NCBI GenBank assembly: GCA_027493615.1
Contig: JAOSKK010000039.1
Span: 62,001 to 126,000 of the forward strand
From: Verrucomicrobiota bacterium
GTDB taxonomy: Bacteria; Verrucomicrobiota; Verrucomicrobiia; Limisphaerales; J093
DNA: 64,000 nt
Direction of reading: 5' to 3'
Positions 1-10,994 of this stretch are shown here, one piece after another; position 1 is the stretch's first letter, and the number at the start of each line of letters is the position of its first letter. The translations under genes and the position numbers were made by a program. Below the pieces are notes generated by a model, which saw only the letters and a list, made by a program, of their open reading frames with translations, searched no databases and was not told the origin of the DNA.

Positions 1-2
1 AG

Positions 3-1072
3 TGCGGCTATCGGCTGGGCTTCTCAGCCGCCGGTTTTGTCTGGCACGCCCGGCGGTCGACGGTGCGGGGGTACCTCAAGCAGCAGCACGGGTACGGGGA
101 GGCGGAGGCGCTGCTGGCAGCCAAGCACCCCGAGTACTTCAATCTGCTGGGTGGCAGCTTGTGGCGCGGGCGCATCTACGCCACCCCGCCCACGGCGCTG
201 CCGACGCGCCGGCCGCTGATTTACCACGGCAGGTTCGGGGCTGGCTGGTTTCAGAGCCTCTACGTGACAGGGCCTTCGACGCTGCTGAGCGGGGCGACGA
301 GTCTCGAGTATCACGTGTTGGTGACGGTACCTCTGTGGGTGTTGAGCGCGGCGTTCGGGTGGTTGCTGCCGCTGGCCGTGGTCAGCGTGCTGGTATCGCT
401 GGGGGTTTGTGCGGCGGCGGCGGCCCAGGCGGAGTTGCCGCGGCGGAAGGAACGCGGGTGGTCGCGGCCGCTTGTCGGCTTGCTCTTTGCCTTGCAGCCT
501 CTGGTGCGGGGCTGGGCGCGGTACCAGGGGCGGCTGTTCCCACCGCGGGTTTCCTTGGCGCGGCACGAGACGCTGCACTCGCTGAGCCGCCAACAGGCAC
601 AGGTCGCGCCGCGCGAGCTGCAGTTCGCCGAGCCAGCGACAGCGGGGCGTGAGGATTTCCTCCGGGCGGTCCTGGAGCGGTTGGCGCGGGAGGGTTGGCC
701 TCACCGGGCGGACGCCGGATGGGGGAATGGGACCTGGAGATCTACGGCAGTCGTTGGAGCAAGCTGCGCCTCGTGACGGTGACTGAACACACCGACGAGA
801 GTCAACAGCGGCTGCGGTGTCGGCTCGCCACGTGCTGGACCCTGCCGGCGAAGCTGGGGTTTTGGGTGCTGACGGGGGCGGGGCTGGTGACGACGGCGGC
901 GCTGGGCGGGCAGGGATGGTGGGCGCTGGTGCCGTTGGCGGTGCCGGCGGGGGTGGCCTGGAGGTTTGCGCGGGACCAGCGGAACGTGCGCCGGGTGCTG
1001 GCGGTGGTGCTGGAGGAGGTCGCGGAGTCCCTGGGAATTCGGCGCTTGCGTCAGGGCGCAGCGCCCGGTTGA
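3..1072 (+). CDS. Family 2 glycosyltransferase, C-terminal part (5' end outside the window)
   Basis: The window opens inside this gene, so no start is visible. The first reading frame gives a GT2 tail with the stretch GFSAAGFVWHARRST and then HGYGEAEALL, typical of membrane-associated GT2 enzymes of exopolysaccharide loci. Two hydrophobic segments follow around 330-420 and 480-520. Frame 3 runs to about 715 and the protein continues in frame 2 from about 695 (GEWDLEIYGSRWSKLRLVTV) to the stop at 1072, so one frameshift lies near 700-725 and both parts belong to one protein. A C-terminal hydrophobic pair lies at about 845-960. The next gene starts 9 bp downstream and is probably co-transcribed. 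Acceptor sugar unknown. Confidence 0.7.
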
Positions 1073-1081
1073 TTTTGCGAC

Positions 1082-2930
1082 GTGACGGGACTGACGTGGA
1101 AAGAGCGGATGGGGGAGCGGTTGGCGGAGTATCCGTTGTTGCGGACGATGCTGCTCAACCCGTGGTTTGCCCTGGCGCTGTCGGGGGTGGTGCTGACGGG
1201 GCTGGCGATATTGATCTGCCTGCCGAAGGTGTGGACCTCGAGTCCGGAGGGGTTTCGGCCGGTGTTCAAGGTGAGCTTGCTGGATCTGATGCAAGCGCGG
1301 GCGTTGCGGGCGTCGGCCGAGCGGAAGGCGGCGCAAGGGGATCATGTGGGTGCGGCGATCGCGTGGCAGTCGGCGGTGGCGAACAACCCCGGGAACCTGG
1401 AGCTCTACCGGGGGGCGCTGCGGCATCTGGGGGCAGCGCCGGAGCTGCCCATGCGGGTGGCGGGTCGGACGCTGGCGGGGGCGAACTGGTTGCTGCGTCT
1501 GGGGGCACCAACCGGGTGGACTTCGAGATCCTGGCGGGGGCATTCAGCCGGTACGGCATGTCGGAGGAGGTGTACGGTCTTCTGCGGCCGATGGCGGACG
1601 ACCTTTCGCCGGAGCTGCAGGGCGCCTACCTCAAGGCTCTCTTCGCCGTGGGCGGATATGAGGATTTCGGGGCGCGCTGGGAGGCGATGCGGGATCAGTT
1701 GCCGGACGATCCGACGCTGGCGTTGCATCGGACGGCCTACCTGGCGGGGTGGGGGCCGGTGGGCGAGGCGGAGGCGAACCTGCGCGCCTTGATGGCGGCG
1801 ATGGAGGATGTGCACCTGGGGCCCTTGGCGTGTCGGCTGGTGATGGCGGTCAGCCGGCAGCGTCTGGAGCCGGACCGGTTCGCGGAGGCGCTGCAGCGGC
1901 AACAGGAGCGCGCGATGGACCTGGTGGTGGACCACACGCAGTTCTGGCACCTGCTGGTGGTGACGGGACGGAAGGCGGAGGCCCAGCGGCTGGCCAGGGC
2001 GTTCAACCGCCTGCCGCGTTCGGCCTACGACGTGGTGGTTACGGCGGAGGCGTTGGCCGAGTTGGATTTGTCCGACTTGTGCCTGGAATACCTGCAGCGG
2101 CACGCGATGGATTTCGGGGGCGGAAACAATCGCTGGAGCGTGGCGGTGTGGGCAACCTATGCCGACCAACTGATCGCGGGTCGGCACTGGGAGCGGCTCA
2201 AGGGGATTGCGACCGAGATGCGGGCACTACCGGAGGCGCAGGAGTGGCTGGGCGGATTTGCGCGGTTCCTCGAGGGCCGGGTGGCGTTTGCGCAGGGGGC
2301 GGTGACGGCGGCGCGGGCGACATTCGAGGAGGCGGTGGCGGCGGGTTTTCCAATGGGGCGGGTGGGGATCCGGGTGGGAGAGAGTCTTTCCCAGATGGGG
2401 TACCCGGACCTTGCGCTGCGGGCATTGTCGCCACTGGAGTCGCGGTTCAGCGACGACGTCGGCTACTGGCGGGCGATGTTCGACGCGGTCCACGCGCTGC
2501 GGGAGGACGAGGTGTTGTTGCTGAAGGCCGCCACGCGGGCACACACGCTGGAGCCCCGGAGTGTCGAGTGGCAGTTCAACTACGCGGCGGCGCTGCTGAT
2601 TGGCCAGTGGCGTGTCGAGGAGGCCCTGGGGTAACCCGCCGGTTGCTGACGCAGCACCCGCATTCCGTGGGGGCCCGGATCAACCACGCCATTGCGCTCT
2701 GCTTCAACGGGCGCGTGGACGAGGCGCGGGCGTTGCTGGAGACGGTAAAGCTGGAGAAACTGCGGGGTCCCCAGCAGGCGGCAGTGCATTTCGGGTGGCT
2801 GGGCGTGTACCGCGCACAGGAAGCGTGGAACCAGGTGCGGGCGGAACTGCGCGCGCTCGAAGGGGAGCCGATGTTTCCGCGACAGCGCCGCTGGCTGGAG
2901 GAGATCCGGCAGGCGTTGCCGGTGGAATAA
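1082..2930 (+). CDS. Membrane-anchored TPR-like repeat protein
   Basis: About 616 residues once two frameshifts are bridged. It starts at a GTG 9 bp after the glycosyltransferase stop (ATG at 1109 is an alternative). One transmembrane helix lies at roughly residues 28-48 (WFALALSGVVLTGLAILICL), followed by helical repeats rich in Ala/Leu pairs with TPR character, e.g. AAIAWQSAVANNPGNLELY. The frame moves from 2 to 1 near 1500-1530 and from 1 to 3 near 2625-2635, where an early stop appears just before MTRRLLTQHPHSVGA-type sequence. No catalytic motif is seen. The position directly after a GT2 gene suggests a scaffold or partner in polysaccharide synthesis, which is inference from context. Confidence 0.65.
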
Positions 2931-3018
2931 AGGCACCGCTTAAGGCGCTGGCGCAGCGGCGCTAAAATGGGAGACGGCGGTTGACGCGTTGCCGGACGAG
3001 GCCCACGCTTGCCGACGC

Positions 3019-6000
3019 ATGAAACGCTTCTTGACCACTTGGGGTCCCGCCTCCCGGCCTGGCTTGCTGGCTACGGCCTCGCGGGCATGGTGTGGGTTCA
3101 AGGCTCCACGCCGATCTGGATCTCGACTCCGTTCCCGAACGCGACGGTCGGGCAGACCTATGAGTACCTGACCCTGGCCACCGACCCCGGAGGCGGGCCG
3201 GTGGCTTACGAGGCCGTGACCGTGCCGCCGTGGCTCAGCTTGGTCGGGGGTGTCCACGCCCCGGATCTACACGGTCGCCGGCACCCTGGAACGCGGCAGC
3301 GGCAAGGCCGGGGTGGAGGTGCAACTCTGGACGCCCAGTGCCGGGGTGTATGACGCCGCGGGCAACTTCTACGTGGCCGACCGCAACAACCACCGCGTGT
3401 GGCGCCTGACCACCGACGGTGTCATGACCACCGTGGCCGGCACCGGGTCGCCCGGCTTCGACGGGGATGGCGGCGCCGCACAGCGCGCCCGGCTGCACGA
3501 TCCCGCCGGCGTCGCGATCAGCGCCGCTGGCGACCTCTATATCGCGGACCGGCTCAACCACCGCATCCGGCGTGTGTCGACCTCGGGCGTGATCATGACC
3601 ATCGCGGGGACGGGACAGGCGGGGTTTGGCGGGGACAACGGTCCCGCGCTGGAGGCCCGGCTGCAGAACCCGAGCGGGCTGGCGATCGACGCGCAAGGCA
3701 CGCTGTACATCTCCGACTCCGGCAACAACCGCCTGCGGACCATCAGCCCGCTGGGCATCATCACCACGTTGGCCGGGACCGGGTCGGAAGGCTACAACGG
3801 AGAGAACGTGCCGGCGCTGCAGGCCTGGCTGGCCGGCCCGGCCGGGCTGACCATCGAGAGTAACGGCGGCGTGGTGTTCGCCGAACCGGGCAACAACCGG
3901 GTGCGACGGGTCACCCCCGATCGGCGGGTGCAGACGGTCGCGGGCAACGGCCAGTTCGGCTCGGGGGGTGATGGGGGCCGGGACCCGCGGCGCGGTTGGG
4001 CTCGCCCCAGGGCGTCGCGGTGGATGCAGCCGGGGTGCTGATTGCCGATACGCTCAGCAGCCGCGTCCGGCGGGTGGGGCTCGATGGTCTCATTCGGACG
4101 GTGGGCGGCACCGGGCGGATTGGATCCTCCGGGGACGGTGGGCCGGTGACCGAGGCGCAGTTGTTCCTGCCGGCGGGGCTGGCGATGGCCCCGGGCGGCG
4201 GCTACGATCGTGGATAGCGGCAACGACCGGGTGCGTCGGGTGGATGCGGCGGGCGTCATTCGCACGATTGCCGGGGTGGGGCTCTATGCTTCGGGTGGCA
4301 ACGGCGGGCCGGCGACGGCCGCCACGTTGCTACGGCCGCAGGGCGGTGCCAAGGGGCCGGGGGGGTGTGGTATGTGGCCGACACCTACGGCCAGACCGTC
4401 CGCCGGATCAACGCGGACCGGACCATCGAGTCGATCGCGGGCACGGGGCAGGCGGGCTTCGGGGGGACAACGGCCCAGGGACGCAGGCGCTGCTCGACCA
4501 CCCATCGGATGTGGTCCCGGACGGGGCCGGCAACGTCTTCATCGCTGACACGCGCAACAACCGCATTCGTGTGGTCAACGCGGCCGGAACGATCAGGACG
4601 TACGCGGGGACGGGGGATGCCGGCAACACGGGAGACGGGGGACCAGCCTCCGCGGCCCGGTTCAGCAACCCACGCGGCCTTGCCCTTGCGGGTGACGGCG
4701 CCCTCTACCTGGTCGACCAGGGCAACAGCCGGGTCCGGCGCATCCTGGCCAACGGCACCGTGCAGGCGGTGGCAGGGAGCGGTGAGGCCGGGTTCGCCGG
4801 TGACGGGGGCCGGCGCTGCAGGCGAAGTTCAACAGCCCGGAGGGAATCGCGCTCGACGCGGCGGGCAACGTGTACCTCTGCGACACCGCGAACCATCGGG
4901 TCCGCCGGGTGAGCACCGCGGGGATCATCACCACGGTGGCCGGCAACGGAGTCGCGGGCTTCAGCGGGGATGGCGGGCAGGCGCGGAACGCCTCGCTGTC
5001 CATGCCGATGGGGGTGGCCGCGGGCGAAGACGGCAGCCTGTACATCGCCGATTACGGCAACCATCGGATCCGGCGAGTCCGGCCCGATGGCGTGATCGAG
5101 ACGGTCGCAGGGTCCGGTGGTGTCGGACCCGGAGGAGGAGGCCATGCGGGTGACGGAGGGTCTCCGACGGAGGCCACGCTGCTCTATCCCAGTGATCTGG
5201 AGGTGCTGAGCGGCGGCAGCCTGCTCATCGTGGAGCAGGGACTGGGTTTCCTGCGTCAGATCTTCCCCGGCGGCACGCTGCTGCAGGGCACGCCGACACC
5301 CGCGACGACCGGGCCGCAGTCGGTGGTGTTGCAGGCCCGTGCGGGTGACGCGGTGAGCCAGCAGGCCTTCACCATCGTCGTTGAGACGCTTCCCACCGTG
5401 ACTTCCCCGCCGCTCTCGCAGCAGGTGGCCGTGGGTACGACGGCGACCTTCACGGTGGCGGCGACGGGCACGCAGCCCTTGAGCTATCAGTGGCTGCGCA
5501 ATGGGGCGGCGTTGTCCGACGGCGGCCGCATCACGGGCAGCGCCACCGCCCAATTGAGCCTCGCCAACGCCCAGCTCAGTGACACGGCCCAGTACGCGGT
5601 GATCGTCTTGAACACCGCGGGCTCGGTCCGCAGTCCCGCCGCCCAGCTCACCGTGGCGGGGAACCCAGGCGCCGGTGATTACGCAGCCGCCGCAGCCGCA
5701 GAGTGTCGCGCAGGGAACCACGGCGATCTTCTCGGTGGGCGCCGAAGGCATGGCGCCGCTCAGTTATCAGTGGTTGCGCGACGGAACCGCGCTGTCCGAT
5801 GGCGGACGGATTGCGGGAAGCACAACCGCCCAACTGGTTCTGTCCAACGTCCAGACGGACGACGCCGGTTCGTTCGAGGTCATCGTCTCCAACACGACCG
5901 GGTCGGTTCGAAGTCAGGCGGTGCCCCTTACCGTCCTGAGCTCGCAGGGGCCGACGCTCACACAGCCGCCCCTCCCCCAGGGCGTAACGCAGGAGCCAAC

Positions 6001-6707
6001 GCGGTCTTCACGGTGGTCGCCGAGGGACCCCGCCCCTGAGCTATCAGTGGAGGCGTGACGGCCTCGTGCTCCTCGAGTCTTCGAAGCACGTCGGCGTCAA
6101 CACCGCCACGCTGACGATTGTCGGCGCCCAGGTCAGCGACCAGGGACGCTACGCCGTCACCGTTGCGAACGCGGCCGGATCGGTCACGAGCGACGGTGCT
6201 CTGCTGACCGTCTACCCGCCGGCTCCGGTGATCACCCAGCCGCCGCAATCCCAAACCGTCTCACTCGGTGACCCGGTGAGCTTCGAGGTCGTCGCCACCG
6301 CGACCGAGCCGGTGAGCTACCGGTGGTTCCGGGACGAAACCGTCCTCGCCGATGGCGGCAGGTTCAGCGGCACGGGAACCGCGCGGCTGCAGATTGCGGC
6401 GGTCGAGGCGGAGGACGCCGGCGACTACCGCGTCAGCATCGAGGACGCGGGCGGGTCGGTCATCAGCACGGCGGCACGGCTGACGATCCGGCCGCCCGGA
6501 GCCCCGCTCCTGTCCCAGCCGACCGTGCAAGGGGGCATGGTCCGCTTCATGGTCAGCGGAGCGGCCGGCCAGACCTGCGAGATTCAACACTCGGGCAACT
6601 TGCGCGAGTGGCAACCGTTGACGGAGATCCCGTTGGGCGCGACGCCCGTGGAAGTCACGGATCCGCTCGGCCCTGGCCCGCGCTTCTACCGGGCCGTGGT
6701 CCGCTGA
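3019..6707 (+). CDS. Secreted NHL-repeat / Ig-like domain protein (multiply frameshifted)
   Basis: Roughly 1,230 residues after bridging at least eight frame breaks. The ATG at 3019 (MKRFLTTW) begins a hydrophobic leader that continues in the next frame (AWLAGYGLAGMVWVQG). Residues of about 80-720 are a ladder of about ten NHL repeats, each with the pattern IADxxNHRIRRV and then TVAGTGxxGFxGDGGPA, expected to form one or two beta-propellers. Four Ig-like repeats follow (5390-6510), each with LSYQWLRNGAALSDGGRI or a variant. A C-terminal domain (EIQHSGNLREWQPL) of a type common in Verrucomicrobiota exoproteins ends at 6707. Breaks near 3973, 4369, 4461 and 4805 are each one G short in a G run, which looks like sequence error rather than pseudogenisation. 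Likely an extracellular binding or structural protein. Confidence 0.75.
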
Positions 6708-6722
6708 CGCAAATCCCTGGGA

Positions 6723-6746
6723 GCCTGTCCGGCTTCGCCGGCAGGC
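6723..6746 (+). terminator. Hairpin after the NHL/Ig gene
   Basis: A GC-rich hairpin (gcctg, bulge, ccggc, ttc loop, gccgg, caggc) begins 16 bp after the stop at 6707 and is followed by ttctt. It lies between two convergent genes, which fits a Rho-independent terminator for the plus-strand gene, though the U-tract is weak. Confidence 0.5.
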
Positions 6747-6759
6747 TTCTTCCGCAGCG

Positions 6760-6798
6760 TGTCCACGTGTCGGACCGTCAAGGCCTGACACGTGGACA
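6760..6798. repeat. Perfect 12-bp inverted repeat between convergent genes
   Basis: tgtccacgtgtc at 6760-6771 is matched by gacacgtggaca at 6787-6798, with a 15-bp spacer. It sits between the NHL/Ig gene (ends 6707) and the Nudix gene (ends 6848 on the other strand). It could be a bidirectional terminator stem or a regulator-binding palindrome. Terminator use fits its position better. Confidence 0.45.
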
Positions 6799-6847
6799 GC
6801 AACAGCAGAACGTGGAGCCCGGCCAGACCGCGTCCGGGCGCCGGACA

Positions 6848-7396
6848 TCAGGCCGTCGGTGGTTGCAGCGCGAAGTGATAGAGCGCGGCCACCACCAGCG
6901 AGTGGCGGATGGTGCCGTCGGTCACAAGCCGGGGCACGTCCGCCAGCGGCACGAGCCGGGTGGCGAGGTCTTCGCCGTGGTCCCATTGGACAGCGGTTCG
7001 CAGGACGCAACCCTCGACCAACACCGTGTAGCAGGTGTTCGTCAGAATCGCGGGGTTGGGTCGGACCTGGCCCAGCAAGCGCGCTCCCTCGCCCACATAG
7101 CCGGTTTCCTCCCGCAACTCGCGCACCCCGGTCGCGACTGGGGACACGTCGTGCGGGTCCATGACGCCACCCGGGATCTCCAGATCGACGCTTTGCGTGC
7201 CGTGACGGTACTGCTCCACCATGACGAGCTCGCGCTCGGGCGTGACGGCGATCACGTTCACCCAATCCGGCGCGTCCAGGACGAAGAAATCATGCTCGGC
7301 GCCTGTGCGGGGGGAGCGGCGCACGACCCGGCGCACTTTGAAGATGCGACAGTCCGCCACCGCGGCTTCGGCAATCGACGGCCATGGGGCAATCAT
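6848..7396 (-). CDS. Nudix hydrolase, ADP-ribose pyrophosphatase type
   Basis: 182 residues from the ATG at 7396 (MIAPWPSIAEAAVADCRIF). The open frame continues upstream but that part is out-of-frame mnmA sequence. The Nudix box is visible as GGVMDPHDVSPVATGVRELREETGY-type sequence; the REL-EETG core is intact, while the first acidic position is Asp rather than Glu and the loop is one residue longer than the consensus. The preceding strand pattern (FFVLDAPDWVNVIAVT, then MVEQYRHG) matches ADP-ribose/NDP-sugar pyrophosphatases, which hydrolyse ADP-ribose-like dinucleotides using Mg2+. It lies 44 bp after the mnmA stop on the same strand and could share its transcript. Confidence 0.8.
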   Translation of the reverse strand: MIAPWPSIAEAAVADCRIFKVRRVVRRSPRTGAEHDFFVLDAPDWVNVIAVTPERELVMVEQYRHGTQSVDLEIPGGVMDPHDVSPVATGVRELREETGYVGEGARLLGQVRPNPAILTNTCYTVLVEGCVLRTAVQWDHGEDLATRLVPLADVPRLVTDGTIRHSLVVAALYHFALQPPTA

Positions 7397-7439
7397 CCCG
7401 GCAGCGTGGCGACGACCCCGACTTCTGGCAATCTCCCCG

Positions 7440-8555
7440 TCAGCCTCCGGTGCGGGCGATCCAGCCGCCGCCCAGGACCAAATCGTCCGCGTACAGCACG
7501 CAGGCTTGACCCGGGGTGACCGCCCGCTGCGCGTGGTGCAGGCGCACCTGCGCCGAACCGTCGGCGGCGGAGTCACGGTCGCCGGCGTGCCGGGGTGGTT
7601 GTAGCGGATCTTCGCGGTGGCCTCGAAGCTCGCCGGAGGGCTCGCAAAGGCGATCCAGTTGCAGCGCTCCAGGCGGAAGCGCTCACGCCAGTTCCGCCAC
7701 GTCTCCTACCACGACGCGGTTCTGCCCGGGGTCGAGGTCGACCACGTAGAGGGGACGTGGAGCGGCGACCCGCAACCCGCGGCGCTGTCCGATCGTGAAG
7801 AACTCGATCCCTTCGTGCTGCCCCAGGACCCGACCGGCACGGTCGACGATCGGCCCGGCATGCGGCTCGACCAGGCCCGCCTGTCGCAGGAACTTGCCGT
7901 AGTCATTGTCCGGCACGAAGCAGATCTCCATGCTCTCCTCCTTCTCCGCCGTCTTGATCCGCCGCTCGCGGGCAACCTCGCGGGTCTCGGTCTTGAGCAG
8001 TTCGCCCAGCGGGAACAGCGCGCGGGCCAGTTGTTCCTGCCGCAGTGAAAACAGGAAATAGCTCTGGTCGCGCCGCGGATCCCGACCCCGCCGCAGCCGC
8101 CAACGCCCGGTCGCCGGGTCCTGGTCCTTCCGGGCATAGTGGCCGGTGGCGACGGCTTCCGCGCCCAGTTGGCGGGCCCGTTCGATCAGGCTGCCGAACT
8201 TGAGCTTCTCGTTGCACAGCACGCAAGGGTTCGGGGTACGCCCGGCCCGATACTCATCGGCGAAATACTGGATGACCTGCCGGCGGAAGTCGTCGGCTTC
8301 GTCCACCAGGTAGAAGGGGATGCCCAAGCGATGGCAAACGGCCCGCGCGTCCGCGACCGCTTGGGGGCCGCAGCACTTGTCCTCGGCGCGGGAGACACAG
8401 TCCTGCGGCCAGAGTTTGAGCGTGATGCCGATGACCTCGTAACCCTGTCGCTGGAGCAGGGCGGCCGCCGTCGAGGAGTCTACGCCGCCGCTCAGGCCGA
8501 CCACGACCCGGGAACGCGGCGTCGGCGCCCCGGGAGAAAAGGAGCTCTCGTTCAT
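7440..8555 (-). CDS. mnmA: tRNA-specific 2-thiouridylase MnmA (two frameshifts near the C terminus)
   Basis: Installs the 2-thio group on U34 of Lys, Glu and Gln tRNAs. The start is the ATG at 8555. The PP-loop ATP motif SGGVDSS is at about residues 22-28, the nucleophile region [13 protein letters not shown] at about 109-121, and the second catalytic Cys in ICFVPDND at about 213. The open frame stops early after [10 protein letters not shown]. The rest is found in the next frames: [14 protein letters not shown], then after a second break near 7573, [21 protein letters not shown] to LVLGGGWI, ending at 7440. Restored length is about 372 residues, normal for the family. An intact 3' half spread over three frames in a housekeeping gene argues for sequencing indels rather than loss. 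Confidence 0.9.
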
Positions 8556-8571
8556 GGAGACAGGGCGCAGG

Positions 8572-8955
8572 TCAACGGAGCCAGGCGCGGGCCAGCGCGA
8601 GCTTGTAAACCGTCAGACGACCGCCGGGCAGGCCGAGGGTGCTGGCCCAGCCGTTGAGCGGCGCCCCGGGTTCGTAGTGCCCGATCAGGATGCCCGCCAG
8701 GTGCAAGTCCACCGATTCGGGCAGCAGCCGCGCCCATGAGTCAAAACCGGAAGCAGCCGGGCCGGGGGAACGTCCGGGCCGTGATCGGGATAGGGTCTGC
8801 AGCGACTGGAACGCGTGACGGTTGGGGAACTCGAGAGCGCAGCTTCCTTCCTCCGCGCGCAGTCGGAAGACCACCCGGCCCTCATGCTCGAGGGTGAGAT
8901 CGGACTGCCACGCCACGCGGCGGGCGTCCCGTCCCAAGGAGGCTCCGCTCTTCAC
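8572..8955 (-). CDS. Hypothetical protein, 127 residues
   Basis: Small open frame between mnmA and another small gene on the same strand. It begins at an ATG that overlaps the upstream stop by four bases and ends 16 bp before the mnmA start, a compact operon arrangement. The sequence alternates charged and hydrophobic residues (LTLEHEGRVVFRLRAEEGSCALEF), suggesting a small beta-rich soluble protein. No signal peptide, transmembrane helix or catalytic motif recognised. Confidence 0.5.
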   Translation of the reverse strand: MKSGASLGRDARRVAWQSDLTLEHEGRVVFRLRAEEGSCALEFPNRHAFQSLQTLSRSRPGRSPGPAASGFDSWARLLPESVDLHLAGILIGHYEPGAPLNGWASTLGLPGGRLTVYKLALARAWLR

Positions 8956-9152
8956 CGGCCGACGGGGTCGCGGGTGCGGAGCTTGAGCACGCCGTTCAAG
9001 CGCCAGTGGGCCTGCGGGGCCTCGGCGCCGGCACTTTGGGGCACGCGCACCTCGAGGTTCTGGAACTCCCAGGTGAACTCGGTGTTGCGCGCGGTGAGTT
9101 TCTCCAGCAAAGCCGCGGCCAGATCCGGCCAGTTCGTCGTAGGCTGACTCAT
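8952..9152 (-). CDS. Hypothetical protein, 66 residues
   Basis: Begins at an ATG at 9152 (MSQPTTNWPDLAAALLEKL) and ends in an ATGA overlap with the next gene. The N-terminal helix is followed by short strands (EFTWEFQNLEVRVP and HWRLNGVLKLRT). Together with its neighbour it could form a small co-translated pair. Function not recognised. Confidence 0.45.
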   Translation of the reverse strand: MSQPTTNWPDLAAALLEKLTARNTEFTWEFQNLEVRVPQSAGAEAPQAHWRLNGVLKLRTRDPVGR

Positions 9153-9245
9153 CGTGTTGCTTCTTGCTCTTGATCGCGCAAGCAGGCTAGCACGTTTCCC
9201 CCGGTCCACAACCACGCGGCCGGGGGAAGGACAGGATGCGGGCTC

Positions 9246-10582
9246 TCAGCCCAGGCGGACGGCCACCAGCTCGATGCCCGCGTCGCGGCCGAGATTGCGC
9301 GAGTACTGCTTGTCCTCCGGATTGTTCCAGTGCTCGTGCACGCCCAGGCTCGCCAGGCGCCGGGTCGGGGTGGCGTGGTCGGGATCGTAGAAGGTCCCGG
9401 AAGGGGGATTCGCGGCCAGGGCGGCTTCGTGCAGATAGTCGTCCACACCCGTTCGCCGGGGAAAATCGTCGTACTCAGCGCGGAGAAAATCGAACCCGAC
9501 CGAGTCCAGGGCCACCGGGTCTTGGGAAGCGAAGAGGCTCTTGGCCCAGTCGCCGGCGAAGGGGGCCAGGGCCATGCGGCGCGGATTGGCATCAACGGGA
9601 TGCTTGCCGGTGAACACGCCGTCGATGAGGTTGAGCACGGTCTTGCCGCCAAGATGGGCGTGGCCGAGGAGGTCGACTTGCTCGCGGTAGCGGCGCACCT
9701 CCTTGAGGAAGGAATGACGGTGCATGTCGTGAAAGCCGGCCTGGACGGGCCATCGGCGGAACGAGCCAAAGTGGTTCTTGCCGCACAACGTCACGCCCGT
9801 CGCGGCATGGGCTTTGAGGGTCGCAAAATTGACCAGGTACTGCGCCTCGGCGAAGCACGTCGGCAACACGTCCTGCGTGGCCTGCGCCGGCCGACAACTC
9901 CAGTAGAACGGCACGTCCGAGTCCTCGACCTTGAGCCGGCCGAACTTCCCGCCGAAATCCACGTACCGCACGTCGGGACACGCCTCGTGCAACACGCGGT
10001 GGTACTCGTGCACCAGGTAGGCCAGCGCGTCACACACCGTGATGGCGCGGGCCGGCACGCCGGCCGCCAGGAGTTGACGCACCAGCGCGATGATCATCTG
10101 GGGAGCGGTGTTCATGTAGTCCTGGCGCTTCACGAGCGTGTAGGTCTCCGCGTCCACCGCGCCTTCGCGCCAGATCATCCCCACCCAGTTCGGCTTGATC
10201 ACGACCCGCTCACCGGCGCGATAGCCCACGTCCCCCGACCATGGCCTTGGTTGAAGTGTCGGAAGAGCCGATCCCAGGCGCGCGCCGGGTCGGGTTCGCC
10301 CGTCAAGGCGGCCAAGGCCCCCTGCATCATGGCGTCGACGCGGTCTTGGTGCAGACGATCTTCCTCGTACCAGTGCCCGTGGCCGGGGCCTTCCCACTCG
10401 AGCGCGTGCGGATCGTGAACCCACACCACGCGGCCGGGATGAATGCCCTTGGGCTCACCGATGGGCGTGCAGGGTGAGTGGTCCGGCTCGGCGGCGTCGG
10501 CGCCCCGCACGCTCGGGCGGGGCAGGAGCGTGAACGCCGCGGCGGCGGTGGTGGTCGTGCTGACGAAAGCGCGGCGCGTCAT
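9246..10582 (-). CDS. Tat-exported DUF362 family protein
   Basis: About 445 residues. The ATG at 10582 starts a twin-arginine-like leader (MTRRAFVSTTTTAAAAFTLL). The DUF362 body runs through VVIKPNWVGMIW, ATLKAHAATGVTLCGKNHFG and DPVALDSVGFDFL to the stop at 9246. The frame changes near 10232-10236, where a C run (G on the coding strand) has five bases and six would join the halves as HGRGDVGYRAGERVVIKPN. DUF362 proteins are often annotated near ferredoxin or iron-sulfur functions, but no cysteine cluster is seen here, so activity is unknown. No obvious operon partner. Confidence 0.75.
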
Positions 10583-10994
10583 GGGCCGGTCGTGGCCCGC
10601 GCGGGAGGGGCGATGGAAGTGCATGATGGATGATGGCTACGCACCGACCATCCTCTGGTCGACCGGATGCCGTCAAGCCCCGCATCGCCAGGGTGCAGCG
10701 TGCAGTGGCACGCGGACCACCGGCCAACGCTCGCGCAGGGGACGGGCGACAGTTCCTGCGCGGCTTGCTCCGCCCGGAAGGCGCAAACACCGTGGAAGCG
10801 TCCCGTCTATTGCGGAATCCGCCGGACGGCTCTCAAGCCGGAGAAGTCTCCTTGCACCAGGCAATCCGACCCACACCGTGGAGCGTGCAAAGTCCTGCGG
10901 GACGCACCAGGTGACAAAGTCAAGAACTGACCCCTTTTGGGAGAACGCTCCCCGAGGCCCGCGGCAGGAGAGGCCGTCTTGGGTCATCCTGCGT
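10583..10994. other. Intergenic region with a degenerate repeat end
   Basis: No convincing gene. Near 10915-10935 the string aaagtcaagaactgacccc resembles the shorter, commonly dispersed ends of mobile repeats that end in tgacccc, and it is related in style, not in sequence, to the element at 15340-15576. The rest is GC-rich and shows nothing I can interpret. Confidence 0.3.

Noticed and set aside
3250-6058. Several separate genes for NHL or Ig-like proteins
   Set aside because: The pieces form one continuous repeat ladder; breaks coincide with G runs that are one base short, so a single gene is more likely.
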